Assembly (NCBI GenBank): GCA_018902385.1
Contig: JABSSW010000033.1
Span: 372,001-436,000, forward strand
DNA length: 64,000 nucleotides
DNA from: Physcia stellaris
Taxonomy: Eukaryota > Ascomycota > Lecanoromycetes > Caliciales > Physciaceae
Reading direction: 5' to 3'
A program made the position numbers and the translations under genes. This document shows positions 41,872-53,815 of this stretch, one piece after another (position 1 is the first letter of the stretch; each line of letters starts with the position of its first letter). The notes under the pieces were generated by a model. The model did not search any database. It was not told the DNA's origin and saw nothing but the letters and a program-made list of their open reading frames with translations.

Positions 41872-44800
41872 TCAATGATGTCTCTCATGCAAATAAACAA
41901 CAGCCGTCCAGCCCGCGCAACACGCCGTGCTCATCAGATGTTTGCACCACGGGCACTGCACCATCGTATCCAGCGTCGCCTCCTCGACCCCGCCTTTCGC
42001 CTTCGCTTCCTTCAGCAGTTGCCCCTTTTCGCGCTGCAGCGTCTTCGGCACAGCCATAGCCGCGTAGATTTTACTCGGGAGATCGTGCCAGAAGCGGCAG
42101 TTGCAGCATATCACGAACATCTTCGCCATCGGTTTATCGAGTTCCTTCTCTGGTCCGGCGTGGGGAAACGGTCCGGCGGTGCTCATGCGGTTGCCCAATT
42201 CGCGACGAGGATCCCGCTGCGTGAGGGCAGTTGAGTTGCCGAGCGCGTGGTGAGAAGCCGGACGGGATCCCCAGGACCGACCTGGGGTCAGGTTGGGCGC
42301 AGAATTGCTGGTCGGAATAGTGTTTGCTTGGACCGCGGCCGGTACAGGAAATTGATTATACGAAGGGCGAGAACCATCAGGATTGAGCGGAGGGACGAAG
42401 CTCGATCGGGGCTTGGGCTTGGTCAGAGGTTGATGCTTGAGTTGAGGTAGAAAATCCAAAGACATTGGAGGAGTAGGAGCTACAGTCTGCAGCTGTGGGT
42501 TTGACCTCGGACGTTTGATCGACGTTTTCCTGACGATACCCTCGCTGTTGACACTCTCGACAACTACTTCTGGCAGTTTAGGGGTTGGCTTCGGCTCGGG
42601 TGGGCTTCGAGGACCTTTCACCCGCGGGCTGTCGCGCGTATTCGCAGACTGCATATGGGTTGGAGAGCTAGAAGTGACAGAATCGGGATCATCAGCACCC
42701 TGGAATGGCTGCAGATCGATGGTAGGAAGGACCGGCGCGGTGATCGATCTAGCTACCGGCCTCGATATGGATATATGTTCATTCAGCAATTGGGAGGAGG
42801 ACGTGCGTGTCCTTGAATGACTGCGTACCAGGGGCGGCGGTTCGACGATGCGTGAATCTTCGACAGTCTGGGAATTTCTTGACGGGCTCTGTGTTTTGGC
42901 TCCATTTTCTCTGGGTGGTGACGTTCTAGTGGCCTGTGAACGTATACGCTCTAGTACCGGTGATTTCTCCTTGACTTTAGGGCTGGCCTCCTTATCAACA
43001 ACTGCCTGCGATAGCTTAGAGCGTGCTTTGGGTGTCTGTGGAGATGCACTGTCTGAAGGAGGCTCTCCAAAAATGCGTTCTGTCTTCGAGGGCCGTTGCA
43101 CATTATTCTCTTGACGAGGGATTTCGAGGGAAGGTAGCTGCGAGGGAACCATTGTCTCGCTACCATCAGAACCTCCTGATCTGCTGGTCGTCATTGAGAG
43201 TTGTTTGGCAGGCTTCGGGCGTCGAGCAAATCCTAAAATTCGATCCATCTTCAGAAAAGATTGCTGAGGCTTCTTTGTCTCCGAATCCTGAGACTCCTTG
43301 AGGAAAGCATGATACTGATCGGGTTGTTCCTCACTCAAGTGCTCATCCTGTGACGGTTCCTGGCCATTAGGCACGGAGTTTTGCTCTATATGCTCTGTTG
43401 CCGGAGCAGGCTGCTCTTTCTCCACTTCATTCACGGAAATTTCCTCATCCGCAACCCTATTAGCATCTCTGACGGCCTCCTCATCTTGGAAGCCAGCAAG
43501 CGACCGCTGTTGCTGATACATACGCTGGCGGTGCACGTAGCTGCTTCCGTCGAGTGACGGTCGCTGAACTGGATTCAATTGTAGTGGATTCACCGTGTTA
43601 TGTTCGCCGCGATGCCCATGAGTACGAGATCCCTGAGAAACTTCGGTCGTGTTCTCATTTTGAGTGACTCTTCGTGCATCACGAGCTTGGTTGCTCGCCG
43701 ACGAAGACTTCTTTTGCCTCTGTGGATCGCGATCACCTCCAGCTTCATCACCCAAGGCCTTCCGATCTTCAAGTGCCTTCTCAACCTCTTTGAGCACAGG
43801 ACTATCATGGCTCACTGTGGAAATATCATTGTCTGTCTGACTCCGTACGAGAGGCCGAGGAGGTGCAAGACTTTGATTGGCCGATCTTGAGCTGGCATCG
43901 AACGCAGCTTGCTGTGGACTTGTGCCTGGAGAGCGGCGATTGAGTCGACTCGTCACCATGGTGAATTTGGTCAATTCTTTGGTGTATGATGCATCGCTGC
44001 CCCAGGAGTTTGTTTTACTATCACCAGAAGATCCATTCCGAGAATGCCACCCAATACCACGTAACGCTGGAAGTTGAGGTGCCGCTACGCTGACCACAGG
44101 AATCCAGTCATCAGTAACACCGTCAATTTCGGTGCTGGTGGGAGGGGTTGACTGTGAGCGATGCTGAGATTTAGATGATCCAATTGAAATCCCCGACAGT
44201 CTTCGCCGATCTCGTGATGAGGATCGAGAATTTTCCTGGGAGGAGTGCCCCGATTTGAAGGAGATGAATGAATTTCTTCGAAGCTCAGTGGGCATTCTTT
44301 GTGTCTCCATAGCGGCAGGTGGGGGCCTCTTATTGAGACGTCCGTCGCGCTTACTTGCTTTAGCTGCTGCAAGTTTCTGTTTCTCCTCCTCTTTCTTTGC
44401 TTTTTTCTCGGCCTCCCTCTTCTCTTCCTCGCGTCTTTTTTTCTCCTTGTCCCTTAGCTTCTTCGCTTTCTTTCGCTCTTTCTCGCCATGATCTGACCAA
44501 CTTGGAGACATGCATATTTCAGACCGAATCGTGGAAGTATCCCCATCCTTGTCTCTGGTCGCAGTAGGATCGATCGTCAGAGGTGGTCTCTCTTTCTCCG
44601 CAGTCTTCATGTCTGCTTGTAGCGTAGGCATGGTCTGTGATCTTTGTGTGAACGAGGTAGGAGCAGGGCGTGCCGATGGCGAGGGTGACTTAGCAGGTGA
44701 AGCCTCTGCTGTCAGGGTTATTGGAGGTAGAAAGGCTATGGTTTGCTGGTCCTCTGGGCTCACAGGTCCTGTTGTGTGAGTGCGGCGTTGCTACGAATCA

Positions 44801-45033
44801 TGCAGTTAGCACGTTTGCTTTTGAGAAAACTTAAAAGCATGGCCAGAGCTTTACTAGTGTCGTCGTGGCAAACCTAGCGACTCAAACACTGGAGAAGAGG
44901 GGCAATAAACATGAGGCCGGCCAATTCTTACTTTGCTCTGTTTTTCAAGCTGCAACATCTTTGACAGGATGTTAGGACCCATTGAAGCCCTGTAGCCTGA
45001 GGGCCTGTGCTGATTGGGCTGAACAGTAGCCAT
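41872..45033 (-). CDS. Serine-rich protein with conserved-looking C-terminal Cys motif, two exons, 1006 residues
   Basis: Exon 1 is 45033-44932 (MATVQPNQHRPSGYRASMGP…) and exon 2 is 44790-41872. The 141-base intron has GTAAGAATTGG and CTAACTGCATGATTCGTAG ends, and the join reads LEKQSK-QRRTHTTGP. Most of the protein is low-complexity Ser/Pro/Arg/Glu sequence, with a very basic helix (KKAKKLRDKEKKRREEEKRE) near residue 150. The last ~80 residues differ sharply in composition: MFVICCNCRFWHDLPSKIYA, then VQCPWCKHLMSTACCAGW and VVYLHERHH. This looks like a compact zinc-binding module (CxxC plus CxxC and His). I recall such tails in uncharacterised fungal proteins but cannot name a function. The disordered body suggests a regulatory or cell-polarity/cytoskeletal adaptor role (inference). 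Confidence 0.8.
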
Positions 45034-46068
45034 TACTTGATGGTTTGTTCCGAAGTTGCAATTCCTATGCTCACCAAGGGCCTCTGGCAGGTGAAGATCC
45101 TCTATTACCGCTTATTATTGCTGGATAATGTGAGAAGTGGCGTTTAAAATTGTGACTGTCGACCCTCCACGTTTGGAACTTCCATATTAAGCAGGCAGTA
45201 CATGACGTTGTTTCCAATTATCCTCGACTATCACTTGGGCTAATGGCTGCAGTTGCTGGAATAGAAGCGGGACTCGGCCGCACAGGTGGAGGAAAAGACT
45301 GACTTGAAGTCGGATCAATAATGGCCCAAAGCGAGAGAACTGAATGCAATCAATATCACACGGAGTCAATCACGGGATGAAGGAGGGTGGTGAATGAGAA
45401 AGCGACAGGAGAATTAGTAGGAAAAGCCGTGGTCGGGTAGAGGCGAATAAAGGCGAAGTTTTGTAGAGAGCAACGAGCAACTCCTTGGAAAGATCGAATT
45501 GGGGCAGCCAAGAGGAGTCTAAAGCACACCTTGCAGCTTCGGATGACGATCAGCACAAGCGGCGGGGCTCGAGTGAGTCGGAATTATCGTCACAAGTGTC
45601 ACATATACGCGAGCTAATCATCGGTCGTGACCTCCACCGAGATTGACTTTATCTACGGCTGCTAAAGTCACTAAGGTATCAAGTATTCCACAGAAAGAAT
45701 CAGACTTCAATCCATTTATTCCATCATTATTGATTCCAAATCCAAATCACCACTAGTTCAAGGACCCCAATTAATCCAAGGACACGGAACGACCGACCCG
45801 GAACACGCCTTGCGACTAGGGTCGCGGGCCTACTGTCCGCCTTACTCAATTCGCCTCCGTATGTCACGTGATATCTGAGAGCCCCAGGAGCTGAGGTTGG
45901 AGATCTCCTCTGCAGCAGCTGTGCATGTTCAGGTACCAGAACATGTGCGATGATGCACTCCGCGTTTAATGTCGGATATGACGAGACCTCTGTCAAAGCT
46001 TTCCAAGCCACCGTTCGCTAGTTGGCCGTATCTGGTAATCGCAAGGACTCGGGAGTATTATCCGTTGC
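45034..46068. promoter_or_regulatory. Upstream region of the 1006-residue protein gene
   Basis: About 1 kb holding the promoter of the minus-strand gene and the start of a possible small secreted protein gene. No intact larger ORF or named element was seen. Confidence 0.3.
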
Positions 46069-46296
46069 ATGCTTATGCTTGTTCGCGGATTTCCCCTGGT
46101 CCTCGTGGCTCTCGCCAGTGCGTCGGTAATATCAGAACACTTCTTGGATGGCCTGGGTCAGTGCGGAATCAACGCTGCTTCTCCGCCAACCTGGACTCCG
46201 GCCGAGGCAAACTGCCTGATGGACAATGACTGCCCCCAAAAACAGTCAGTCAGGCCACGCGTCAACGGAGTGATGGCGGATACTCACTGTCAATGA
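46069..46296 (+). CDS. Possible small secreted cysteine-containing protein, 75 residues
   Basis: The ATG at 46069 opens a frame with a hydrophobic signal-like start (MLMLVRGFPLVLVALASASV). A mature part with four cysteines follows (GQCGINAASP, EANCLMDNDCP, DTHCQ). Size, signal and Cys content fit the pattern of small secreted or effector-like fungal proteins, but four cysteines and a single short ORF are weak evidence. Its last 35 bases overlap antisense the end of the bZIP gene, and an intron may remove that tail. It could be a chance ORF. Confidence 0.3.
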   Translation: MLMLVRGFPLVLVALASASVISEHFLDGLGQCGINAASPPTWTPAEANCLMDNDCPQKQSVRPRVNGVMADTHCQ

Positions 46297-47889
46297 ACTT
46301 TTCAACATCGACCATCATTCTAGGTTCATCACGGCCGGACCCAGACCCTGTCGAGCCTGTGTCGTAAGCTAGGTCAGCGCCGATTGATCTTGTCTTCGCC
46401 ACAGGGTCCGTCGAGGACACATTCAGATCCATATAAAAAGCGTCCCGCAGACCAGCCAGCTCGACGTTTGATGAGGCTGCTGGTACGAGCACCGCTGGCT
46501 CACCAGGGTAGCGTGACCCCGCGTTACGAGGGCTTGACGGGTCAGTACCAGGGTGTGAATATGCCGCAGACGTGGCGGCACTTGGCTGCGTGGTCTCGAG
46601 ACTGGGTACTTCGTCGATATCGAGCTCAAGCCAGGTTGACTGCGCGTCTAATTGCAACCCTTTTGATCGCAAGTATTGCTCCACATCATGCGGATCGAAC
46701 CATTCGCCCTGGAAACCTGTTATCTCGATGATCTGCTCAACGGTCATCCAGTCGGGCACAGGTGTTTCGGCTCTGGCCGATCGTCTAGGTCCCATGGGGG
46801 CCTTGTCCGCCCAGTATGATGGGACATCGCGTTCAATTTGTCGGGGGTAATGAAGACCAGCGTCTCCAAGATGGAGTTGAGGTGCCTGCCACAAGTCAAG
46901 GCTTTGGTCCCTGCCCCTGGAGACTATGTTTTTAACAAACTTTGCAATGTTCTTAGCATTGTTAAAGCAGAACGAGAATTTGAACACGTTGTGCATGTCT
47001 TCCATACGGCTGTTCGGATCCGTCAACATACGGTGAGATCGCTCAAACGCTGCACGAGCCAATCGCCGAGCGAAAGTAGATTCGTGGAAGCTGTAGGTCG
47101 AGGGAGGGGCCAGTGAAGTGTTGAAACGCGGAATCGAACTCTGCGTCCCAGACTGCATTTCCGGAATTTGAGCATGGTACAGCGTCGTGCTCTGCGCAAA
47201 CCAATTGAGGTCAGCCGAGATGTCCGATGAACCGTAATTTATTGTTATAGGCTGCGGGTTCTGTATCTCGTGCTCGACTTGAATCCCTTCTTCACCGACC
47301 TCATAGCCCCATACCTGGGTAGTTACATTCGCCTTGTGATTTGGCTTTGCGCTAGATTGGTGAGTATCTGCTTGATTCTGACCAACGATATCTTGAGCCA
47401 TCTGACTGTCATGGATAGACTCTTGCAGATCATACACTCGTGCTGACAGGTCAGGTCTGGGATGCGATCCCTCGGAAACGCCACCCAAAGCCAGATTTTG
47501 AGTTAGATCGTTGAAGCGTGCTGCAATGGTGCGTAGACCTTGCGCCAAAACAGGGCTCGTCTCCTTGATGCCAGAGGCTAACGTGCTCTCTTGGAAGGAC
47601 ATGAAGGCCTTGTTCATCTCCCCAATGGTCCGCTCAAGATTTGCAACTTGATCACTAAGCTCAGATATGGTAGATTCCTTGCGTTGCCTGTAAGCTCTTT
47701 GGGCAAGGCGAATTTGCGTTCGGCGACGCTGAGAGTTGTCAGTATGTATGCAGTTGGAGACAGTTCACTACACACCTCTCCAGCGGTCTGGCCTTGCGCG
47801 TCCAGCCTAGGTCGCCCTCTCTGGCGCGTATATGGCCTCGAGTCTCCAGGCATGGCTCTCAAACTCTTCTTCTCGGAACGGTTTTGCAT
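46262..47889 (-). CDS. Fungal bZIP transcription factor, two exons, 526 residues
   Basis: Exon 1 is 47889-47776 (MQNRSEKKSLRAMPGD…RGRPRLDAQGQTAGE) and exon 2 is 47728-46262. The 47-base intron starts GTGTGTAG and ends AACTCTCAG. The junction restores the basic region RRRTQIRLAQRAYRQRKE followed by a leucine-zipper-like helix (STISELSDQVANLERTIGEM). A preceding AT-hook-like RGRPRLD is common in this fungal bZIP group. In the middle, WMTVEQIIEITGFQGEWFDP and VEQYLRSKGLQL look like a conserved helical segment. It should bind DNA as a dimer in the nucleus. The residue normally Asn in the bZIP signature (N-x-x-A-x-x-x-R) is Ile here, as in a recognisable fungal subgroup. The target genes are unknown. 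Confidence 0.85.
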
Positions 47890-48880
47890 TTTCGCGTTCA
47901 CCGTAATACTCTACCGTCCCGTGAGTCGGTTCGGGGAGAATTCAGCAAGGAGGCTACCAAGAGTGGGCCACTGCTGTCGATCATGCGTCTCGCACCATTC
48001 TATCTCGTCGCTTGTTCGATGTATGGCGGTAGACATTGAGCGGATTTGGTCATACTGGTTCATGTAAGCTCACGTTCTTGAACTGCGTATCAAGGTAAGA
48101 GCCAATATGTGCGAATCGAATCAGAAATGGGATAAGCAATGCTCATTCACTTGCAATACAAGTGTCACAAGCCACAGTAATCCGCTAAGTCTCTCGTCAT
48201 GGACTGTAAGAGAAGAAGGGATACAGAAGTAATAGCATATCAAACCTGTTCGAGATATAATTTTTCGAAGCTCGAATTCCGTGGTTTTAATTCGTAGATA
48301 CAGTGCCTATGACCTCAGAAGCCAAGGTCTAAATTTCATCGTACTCAGCTGGCAAAAAGCTTAGAAAAGCAAGAAGAATGCTAATACTATACTAGTCCAA
48401 ATGCCTCGCAGAAGGGATCGATGTCTTATATGACGCCTCATGGAGAGAGAAAAGCGCATGCTCTAGGCTGACAAATGACTGAAGATTCCGATAGCTCTAG
48501 CCGAATATCGATATCTGCAGGTGTGTTGGCTGACAGAGCTTCACGCATGGGAGCGGCGCTGTGTAGACTGCAAAGGAAGATGCCCGTAAGCTGCAGGGAA
48601 TCCAATCGAGTTCGACAAAGGGCCATGCCGAAGCCAATCAGCATCATGCTTACACCCCATTCTTCTTAAGCAATATTAGAAATTCGACAACAACTCGAGG
48701 AAAGACAACATACTACCGCAATGGCTCGAAGCGACACAGCTTACTGCTGTAACATGATATGATAGTTTACCAAATACATGAAATTGTACAGTAAGATCTC
48801 GATAGTCTCGCGCAACGAGCTTTGTAATGCTGGATACTTCACACAATTTGTTCAACGAAACTCCAGACCATCCCATGCAA
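47890..48880. other. Intergenic region between bZIP and PAF-acetylhydrolase genes
   Basis: About 1 kb with the promoter of the bZIP gene and the 3' end of the acetylhydrolase gene. Short ORFs only, no recognised element. Confidence 0.35.
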
Positions 48881-50897
48881 TCATTTGCTCTGCGGCTTGG
48901 CCTTCTCGGCGGGCTTCTTTGGTTCCTGCTTCTTGCTTTCCTGTTTTTTGGCCGTGGGCTTCACCTTTGCTACCTGCGGCCCGTTTGTAACAGGCTTCCC
49001 GTTTGCAATTGGTTTACCACTCGCGAGTCTGTTCTTTGCATTGGCGGCGGCTGGACCCGCCTTGCCTTGCATTTTTTTGGCTTCATTCTTTGCAACGGCT
49101 TGCACGGGCCCAGGCTTGCCCGGTTTACCTGTCTCATTCTTTGCAACTGCTTGCGCAGGAGTCTTCTTCTTTTCTGCCCGTAGCAAACCCTCGGCCCCTT
49201 CCAGACCCTCATCAATCTTTACGGGTAACCAGCCTTGGACACCGCCATCCATAGACAAAATCTTCTCGTCTTGCTTATCCGTTATCCTCCTCGTTTGGAC
49301 GAGTTGAGATAATTCGGGCTTAGGTCCGAGTGACCTCGATTCTTCCATATCTATGGACGAGTGACCTGCAACTTCGTACTCCATGTTCCTAAGAACCTGC
49401 AATATGGCTCGAGTGTTGAGTCGAAGTACTCGAGCTGGATCCTTGGCTCCAAAGGCCCGTTTCGTCATGAATGGGAACAGCACGCCAAAGTCGGACTGAC
49501 TGAGATGAGCAGATCCAATGGGGTAGAAAATATTCGGGGCCGCGCGCTTGGGCTTTTGGGGCTTCTTCAACGAAGGCTTTTCAGACAGTATACGTTTGGT
49601 CTGCAAAAGGTTACCTCTCCATTTGAAGAACGCTTCACTCAGGATGGCCAGCAAGTTGGCACCTGCAGGTCCAGATTCGGCATAGCTTGGCATCGGCTTT
49701 TGCCACAGCCACTGAGTCGAACTACTCTCCAGTGGCAAGCACCAAAGATCCAGCAGCAACACCGGTGATTGGGGAGTAATTTGGCGTGTCAAGGAGGATG
49801 ATTTTCCTGGGGTATAAAGCGGCTGATATGATGCAGGTGGGTTGGATCCGGGGCTGTAGTATACTGTTTTGATAAATTGAACGACAGATGCAGCGCCAAG
49901 AGAGTGGCCTGCCCAGGCAATTTTTCCAGGGGCATGAACATCTAATTTTGACTGAAACATTGTGAGGTCACCTTTGGCTAGCGATGGCTTGTAGGTGTCG
50001 GGAACTTTATCGCCCATCAACTTTGAAGCCAACGCAGCAAGACTGTCCTTGCTGTAGAGACTTTGCTGCGGCTGAGCCTCTATCGGCTTATCACCTCCGT
50101 AATTGGTAAGTTTTCTTCCATGGTCGAGCTGAACCAAAATCTTGTGTATCGTGCCCAGCTCCCACAAGCGGATTTTGAGTTGCTGGTCACGAGCTTCGTC
50201 CGTCGTCTTGCTAGAGGTGTGTGGCAAAGGTTGGAAATCCACCTTCTTGACCACCCTCCCCTCTGCATCTCGCACGAATGATACTGGGGAACTCCCGTCC
50301 CGATGGTCTGGTGCAATAACCACTAGGCCGTAACTAGCCAGTGACCCGCAAAGATGGCTGTATGCATTTTTTGAGCCACCCAGGCCATGGGAAAACACCA
50401 TGACAGGCCATCTTCCAGAGCCTTTTGGTGGGGTTCGTATATATGCGTTGCGAATAGCAGGTATGGTAGTCCAACTTAGAAGTTGTAAGAAAGGTAGGTA
50501 TCTGCGAACCAATCATTAACCGAGTTCAGAATACGACGCATGGACATGGTAAGTACTGGACATATCCTGAAAAGTCCGAACTTGCACCCAAGAACTGAGC
50601 ATATGCCTTGAGATATTGACGCTGAGGATCGGGTAGCCAGTAGACGGATTTTGGTCCTTGTTGTGGAGGATTACATGGGTAAAAGATTCGGAAGCTGACA
50701 GTAGTAATGCTGGGATCAGGCGAAGGAGAGGGTGATAGGACCTCTGACGTTGGAACTTCGCAGTCCAGAGTCCCGACAGGATATGGACCTGAATAAGAAG
50801 GGAATGAGGGCGTGGGGTTCAGTCCAGAGAGGAAGGAGACCGAGTTTTCTGTGGCGAATGCCTTAGAGAAGAGGTTGAAGTCTTGCGTGGGGTCCAT
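48881..50897 (-). CDS. Platelet-activating-factor acetylhydrolase (phospholipase A2 group VII/VIII-like), two exons, 653 residues
   Basis: Exon 1 is 50897-50557 (MDPTQDFNLFSKAFATENSV) and exon 2 is 50501-48881. The 55-base intron has a GTACTTACC donor and TTCGCAG acceptor, and the join reads GYVQYLPFLQLLSW. Seen are the conserved TVSFRIFYPC strand, the SHGLGGSKNAYSHLCG oxyanion region, SYGLVVIAPDHRDGSSP, and the nucleophile elbow GHSLG with Ser at ~314. A late His lies in GHSSID. The family hydrolyses the sn-2 acetyl or short oxidised acyl chain of phospholipids, and these fungal forms lack secretion signals. The C-terminal ~110 residues are an extra Lys/Ala/Pro-rich tail with repeats (QAVAKNETGKPG / QAVAKNEAKKMQG; GKPIANGKPVTNG) absent from the usual enzyme. 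The 53 bases between exon boundaries contain stops, so the intron is needed. Confidence 0.87.
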
Positions 50898-51510
50898 ATT
50901 TGCGAGGGCAGAGTGAGACAACAAATCAGCAAAGTACAACGACAATGCAAAAAAGGTTGAAGTTGAGTGGCATGACAACAATGATGTCGTGCGATGTGGA
51001 GAAACAGGGAAATGAGATTGTCGCGTGAGAGAACGCGGATCAGCGCCACATGGAAAACGTCATACTTCGAATGAGCCACAGTTTGGAAGACGCTTATGCA
51101 AGGGCACCCATAGGTTGGATCGAAGTGACTAACCTTAGGCACCATCAGCTGTGCTAGAGTGATGGTTGATAGTGAGGGGAACCAAACTCATATGAAGTAG
51201 TAGCTATCTCCGAAGACAGCTCAAAAGATAAAAGCCTGCCCATCGAATCCAAGAATACCCTCAGCTCCCTCCTCTAAGACTTAGGTGCATAAAGTTGGCT
51301 CTGAGAATAGGGGTGATAAAGTATGTATAGGTTGAATTATGGTATGTATCTGAAATCAAGCCTGATAAGAAGACAAGGTACAACAAATACCACTTGAACA
51401 ATACAACTAACCAGTCTTGTAAAGGAGATCTGGGGGTATCGGCTTTTCACAACTCCAAACGCCTCGCTTGTTAATCAACCAGGCCGAAACCCTGATTCAG
51501 TGTAGTCAAA
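50898..51510. promoter_or_regulatory. Promoter region of the PAF-acetylhydrolase gene
   Basis: About 600 bases between the start of that gene and the 3' end of the next minus-strand gene. I see no named element. Confidence 0.3.
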
Positions 51511-52637
51511 TCACAAAACAGAGCTTTTGTAATAGCAACTGCAAACCTCGTCAGGGGCTCTAGTCTCAAGTCCCTGCGTAAGCCGCTCAACCGCAGTCCC
51601 ATTTTCCATTCGATAGCAATCCGGTACACCTGTTCCTCCACCAATGGATTGCGTGAAATCTGTCGCATATGGCCAATTCTGTTGACCTCCGCTGTATGCG
51701 CCTCCTGTACTGGCAGGAGCGACAGATGAGACCGTGCTCGTGTAGGACACATCCGAGAATACCTGCTTCAGCCTCGTGTATAGGTTGCCCTCCAGTGTAG
51801 TCCCATTGTAATAACAGTGGACATTACTCGCTCCAATAGGTACGACCATCTTATCATCAGTTGCCTTGAAATGGTAATGTTCGCTCTGTAGATTGGTATC
51901 TACCAACTCCAGCGAAGCGTTGGTGAACGTAATGGCGAAAGGATTATCGCTAGAAGAGATAGAGAAATTGGTTAGTGAGCCTGGTGCCGAAGTGGTAATG
52001 TTCCAGTAAAAAGTAGCTTTTGATTGTGACGGTGAGTTATCGTACGTGTAGTATGGGGCGCAAGTCCATGTCGTGGCATTCGATGTGCAATCTGACGAAG
52101 CTCGCTTGAGGAAAGTGTTGAAGGCATAGAATCCAACGGGGAAACTCGCATCAAGGCCTGGCTTCGAGGCTGGTGCCGCTGAAGCTGCGGGACTGCCAAT
52201 TCGAACGTCAGTTTGGCTATGTAGTTGATGAATGGACATGAATACCTGCTTGGGTGATTCTTGCGGAGGCCAACACCTAAACCAACAGCCAGTGCTATGA
52301 TAGCTATCAAGAGCAGCCAGAAAATGAGACATATCCGCCTCCATCCTCCTCTTTGGGCGATGTACTTGTTGTTCCTCACATCCGTCAACTTCTCTCCCTT
52401 CGGACCAGTGACATCCCAAAAGCTGTAGTTAGGAGGGGACTCCTCGAAGCTATGCCTGGGCGGATTAAAGGCCCAGCCTCGACTGAAGGTGCGGTTATTG
52501 CGGGACTTCTCGGGCACAGGCGGCAACGCGCCGTCTTCAGCAATAACGGAGAGTCTGGCGTCGACAACTGAGTTGGCCCGACTCCTTTTGGATCCGTTGG
52601 TCGAGTGACGAGGGAGGGAGCGATTAGAGGAGTCCAT
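51511..52637 (-). CDS. Single-pass type II membrane glycoprotein, two exons, 357 residues
   Basis: Exon 1 is 52637-52246 and exon 2 is 52192-51511. The 53-base intron (GTATTCATGT…CGAATTGGCAG) is needed for the in-frame join KNHPS-SPAASAAP. A ~100-residue cytosolic Ser/Arg/Pro-rich N-terminus contains YSFWDVTGPKGEKLTDVRNN and ends in KYIAQRGGWRR, typical of a widespread fungal family. Then follow the transmembrane helix ICLIFWLLLIAIIALAVGLG and an extracytoplasmic domain of ~230 residues with several N-glycosylation sites (TSNAT, WNITT, NFSIS, TNASL) and four to six cysteines (TCAPYY, VHCYYNG, VPDCYRM, EVCSCYY). The family has no assigned activity. It is probably on the cell surface or in the secretory pathway. 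Confidence 0.82.
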
Positions 52638-53815
52638 TAGATTTTGACTGACTTGTGTGCGACGGCATGGAAAGAATGCTGTTTCTCGATGTCAGGGATC
52701 CCAAATTGTGTTCGTTACTCAAATACGAGGGTGACTGCTGAGCGGAAGGATTTCCAAGGGGAGCGGAGAGAAGAGCGGAGAGGGAAGTGATGAATCGACG
52801 ACATGATCGCAGAGTATCATAGGCCCGTCGTTGACCGAGATTGAAGCGGTTCTTTTTCGCTCTTCTCCTCATCTCGATTGCAGCGATATGGTTGGTGGGA
52901 TGACCCAATGACATCAATAGCGTCCGCTTAGATCGGCAAAAGCAGGCGAGATGGCTGAAGCTGAGAGATCGGGCCTTTACCGCATCCAGTCCCTTAAGCG
53001 ATCCGGCTGCCCAAGAAGAGACATGAAGCTGATTTGGAGGCTATTGAAGAACGCCTTTATTGTTTGAATGTACTACTAGTAGACAGGCGACAGTGCCATT
53101 TCTTCTTGGAATTGGTCCTGCAGGAGTCCGCTCTCAAGCAATACGAGGGCTGAGAAGGCACAGTCACAAGGCCGAATCACCACGTTCTGGACCTGCAGCA
53201 TCCCGTCCTACTCCTAACAATGTGGCCCCCACCGATTTGAAAGGATCATGAATTGTACGAACTGTTTGCTGGGGTTTGAAAAAGGAGCCAAGGAGTCGTG
53301 GAAGTGAGGATGGGGGCCGCTTTCCGAGAGACGCAGAGTAAGGTGGCCGTGCTCCGGTCACCTAAAATCTGACTGTCCAGCCTTTTGTTGTAAAAGAAAA
53401 GTGTCTCGCTGCACCATCGTCTATCGTATCACCGCGCAACCTCTCACACTCTATCTGTCTCAATACCTACCATAACTGTCGGTTTTTCCAAAGAGGTGCT
53501 TCAGATTTATCCCTCTGAAACTCCTGTCGTCGGCGGGCGCGGCCCGGCCTGAAGCAAGCCGCCAAGAGGTTTATAAGCCGACAAAGCGTTTTCTAGTTAC
53601 TTCCTCTCCAGCTTTGTCACTCGCTCCCTACGCAAGGAGCTGGATCTCCTTATCCTGATCTTCCACAAAGTCTTTATTCCGCCTTCCGACTACCTACCTT
53701 TCTATCACAGTTTCTATTGTTTGGATGCGTCACGCTTATATGGATCAACGGCGCATTTGACCGGTTGGCTGAGAATTAGCAAGGAAAAGTCATACCCAGA
53801 GGTACATTTGCGAAA
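52638..53815. promoter_or_regulatory. Divergent intergenic region before the copper ATPase gene
   Basis: 1.18 kb between divergent starts. A GC-rich stretch (CGGCGGGCGCGGCCCGGCC) lies at ~53531-53549 and a TATA-like TTTATAAG at 53570-53577. A pyrimidine-rich segment typical of fungal transcription starts follows, then a ~200-base leader before the ATG at 53816. Confidence 0.45.
53570..53577 (+). promoter_or_regulatory. TATA-like box of the copper ATPase gene
   Basis: TTTATAAG sits ~240 bases before the start codon and is followed by a CT-rich stretch (CTTCCTCTCCAGC), the usual arrangement in strongly or inducibly expressed fungal genes. I could not identify a copper-responsive element. Confidence 0.4.
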
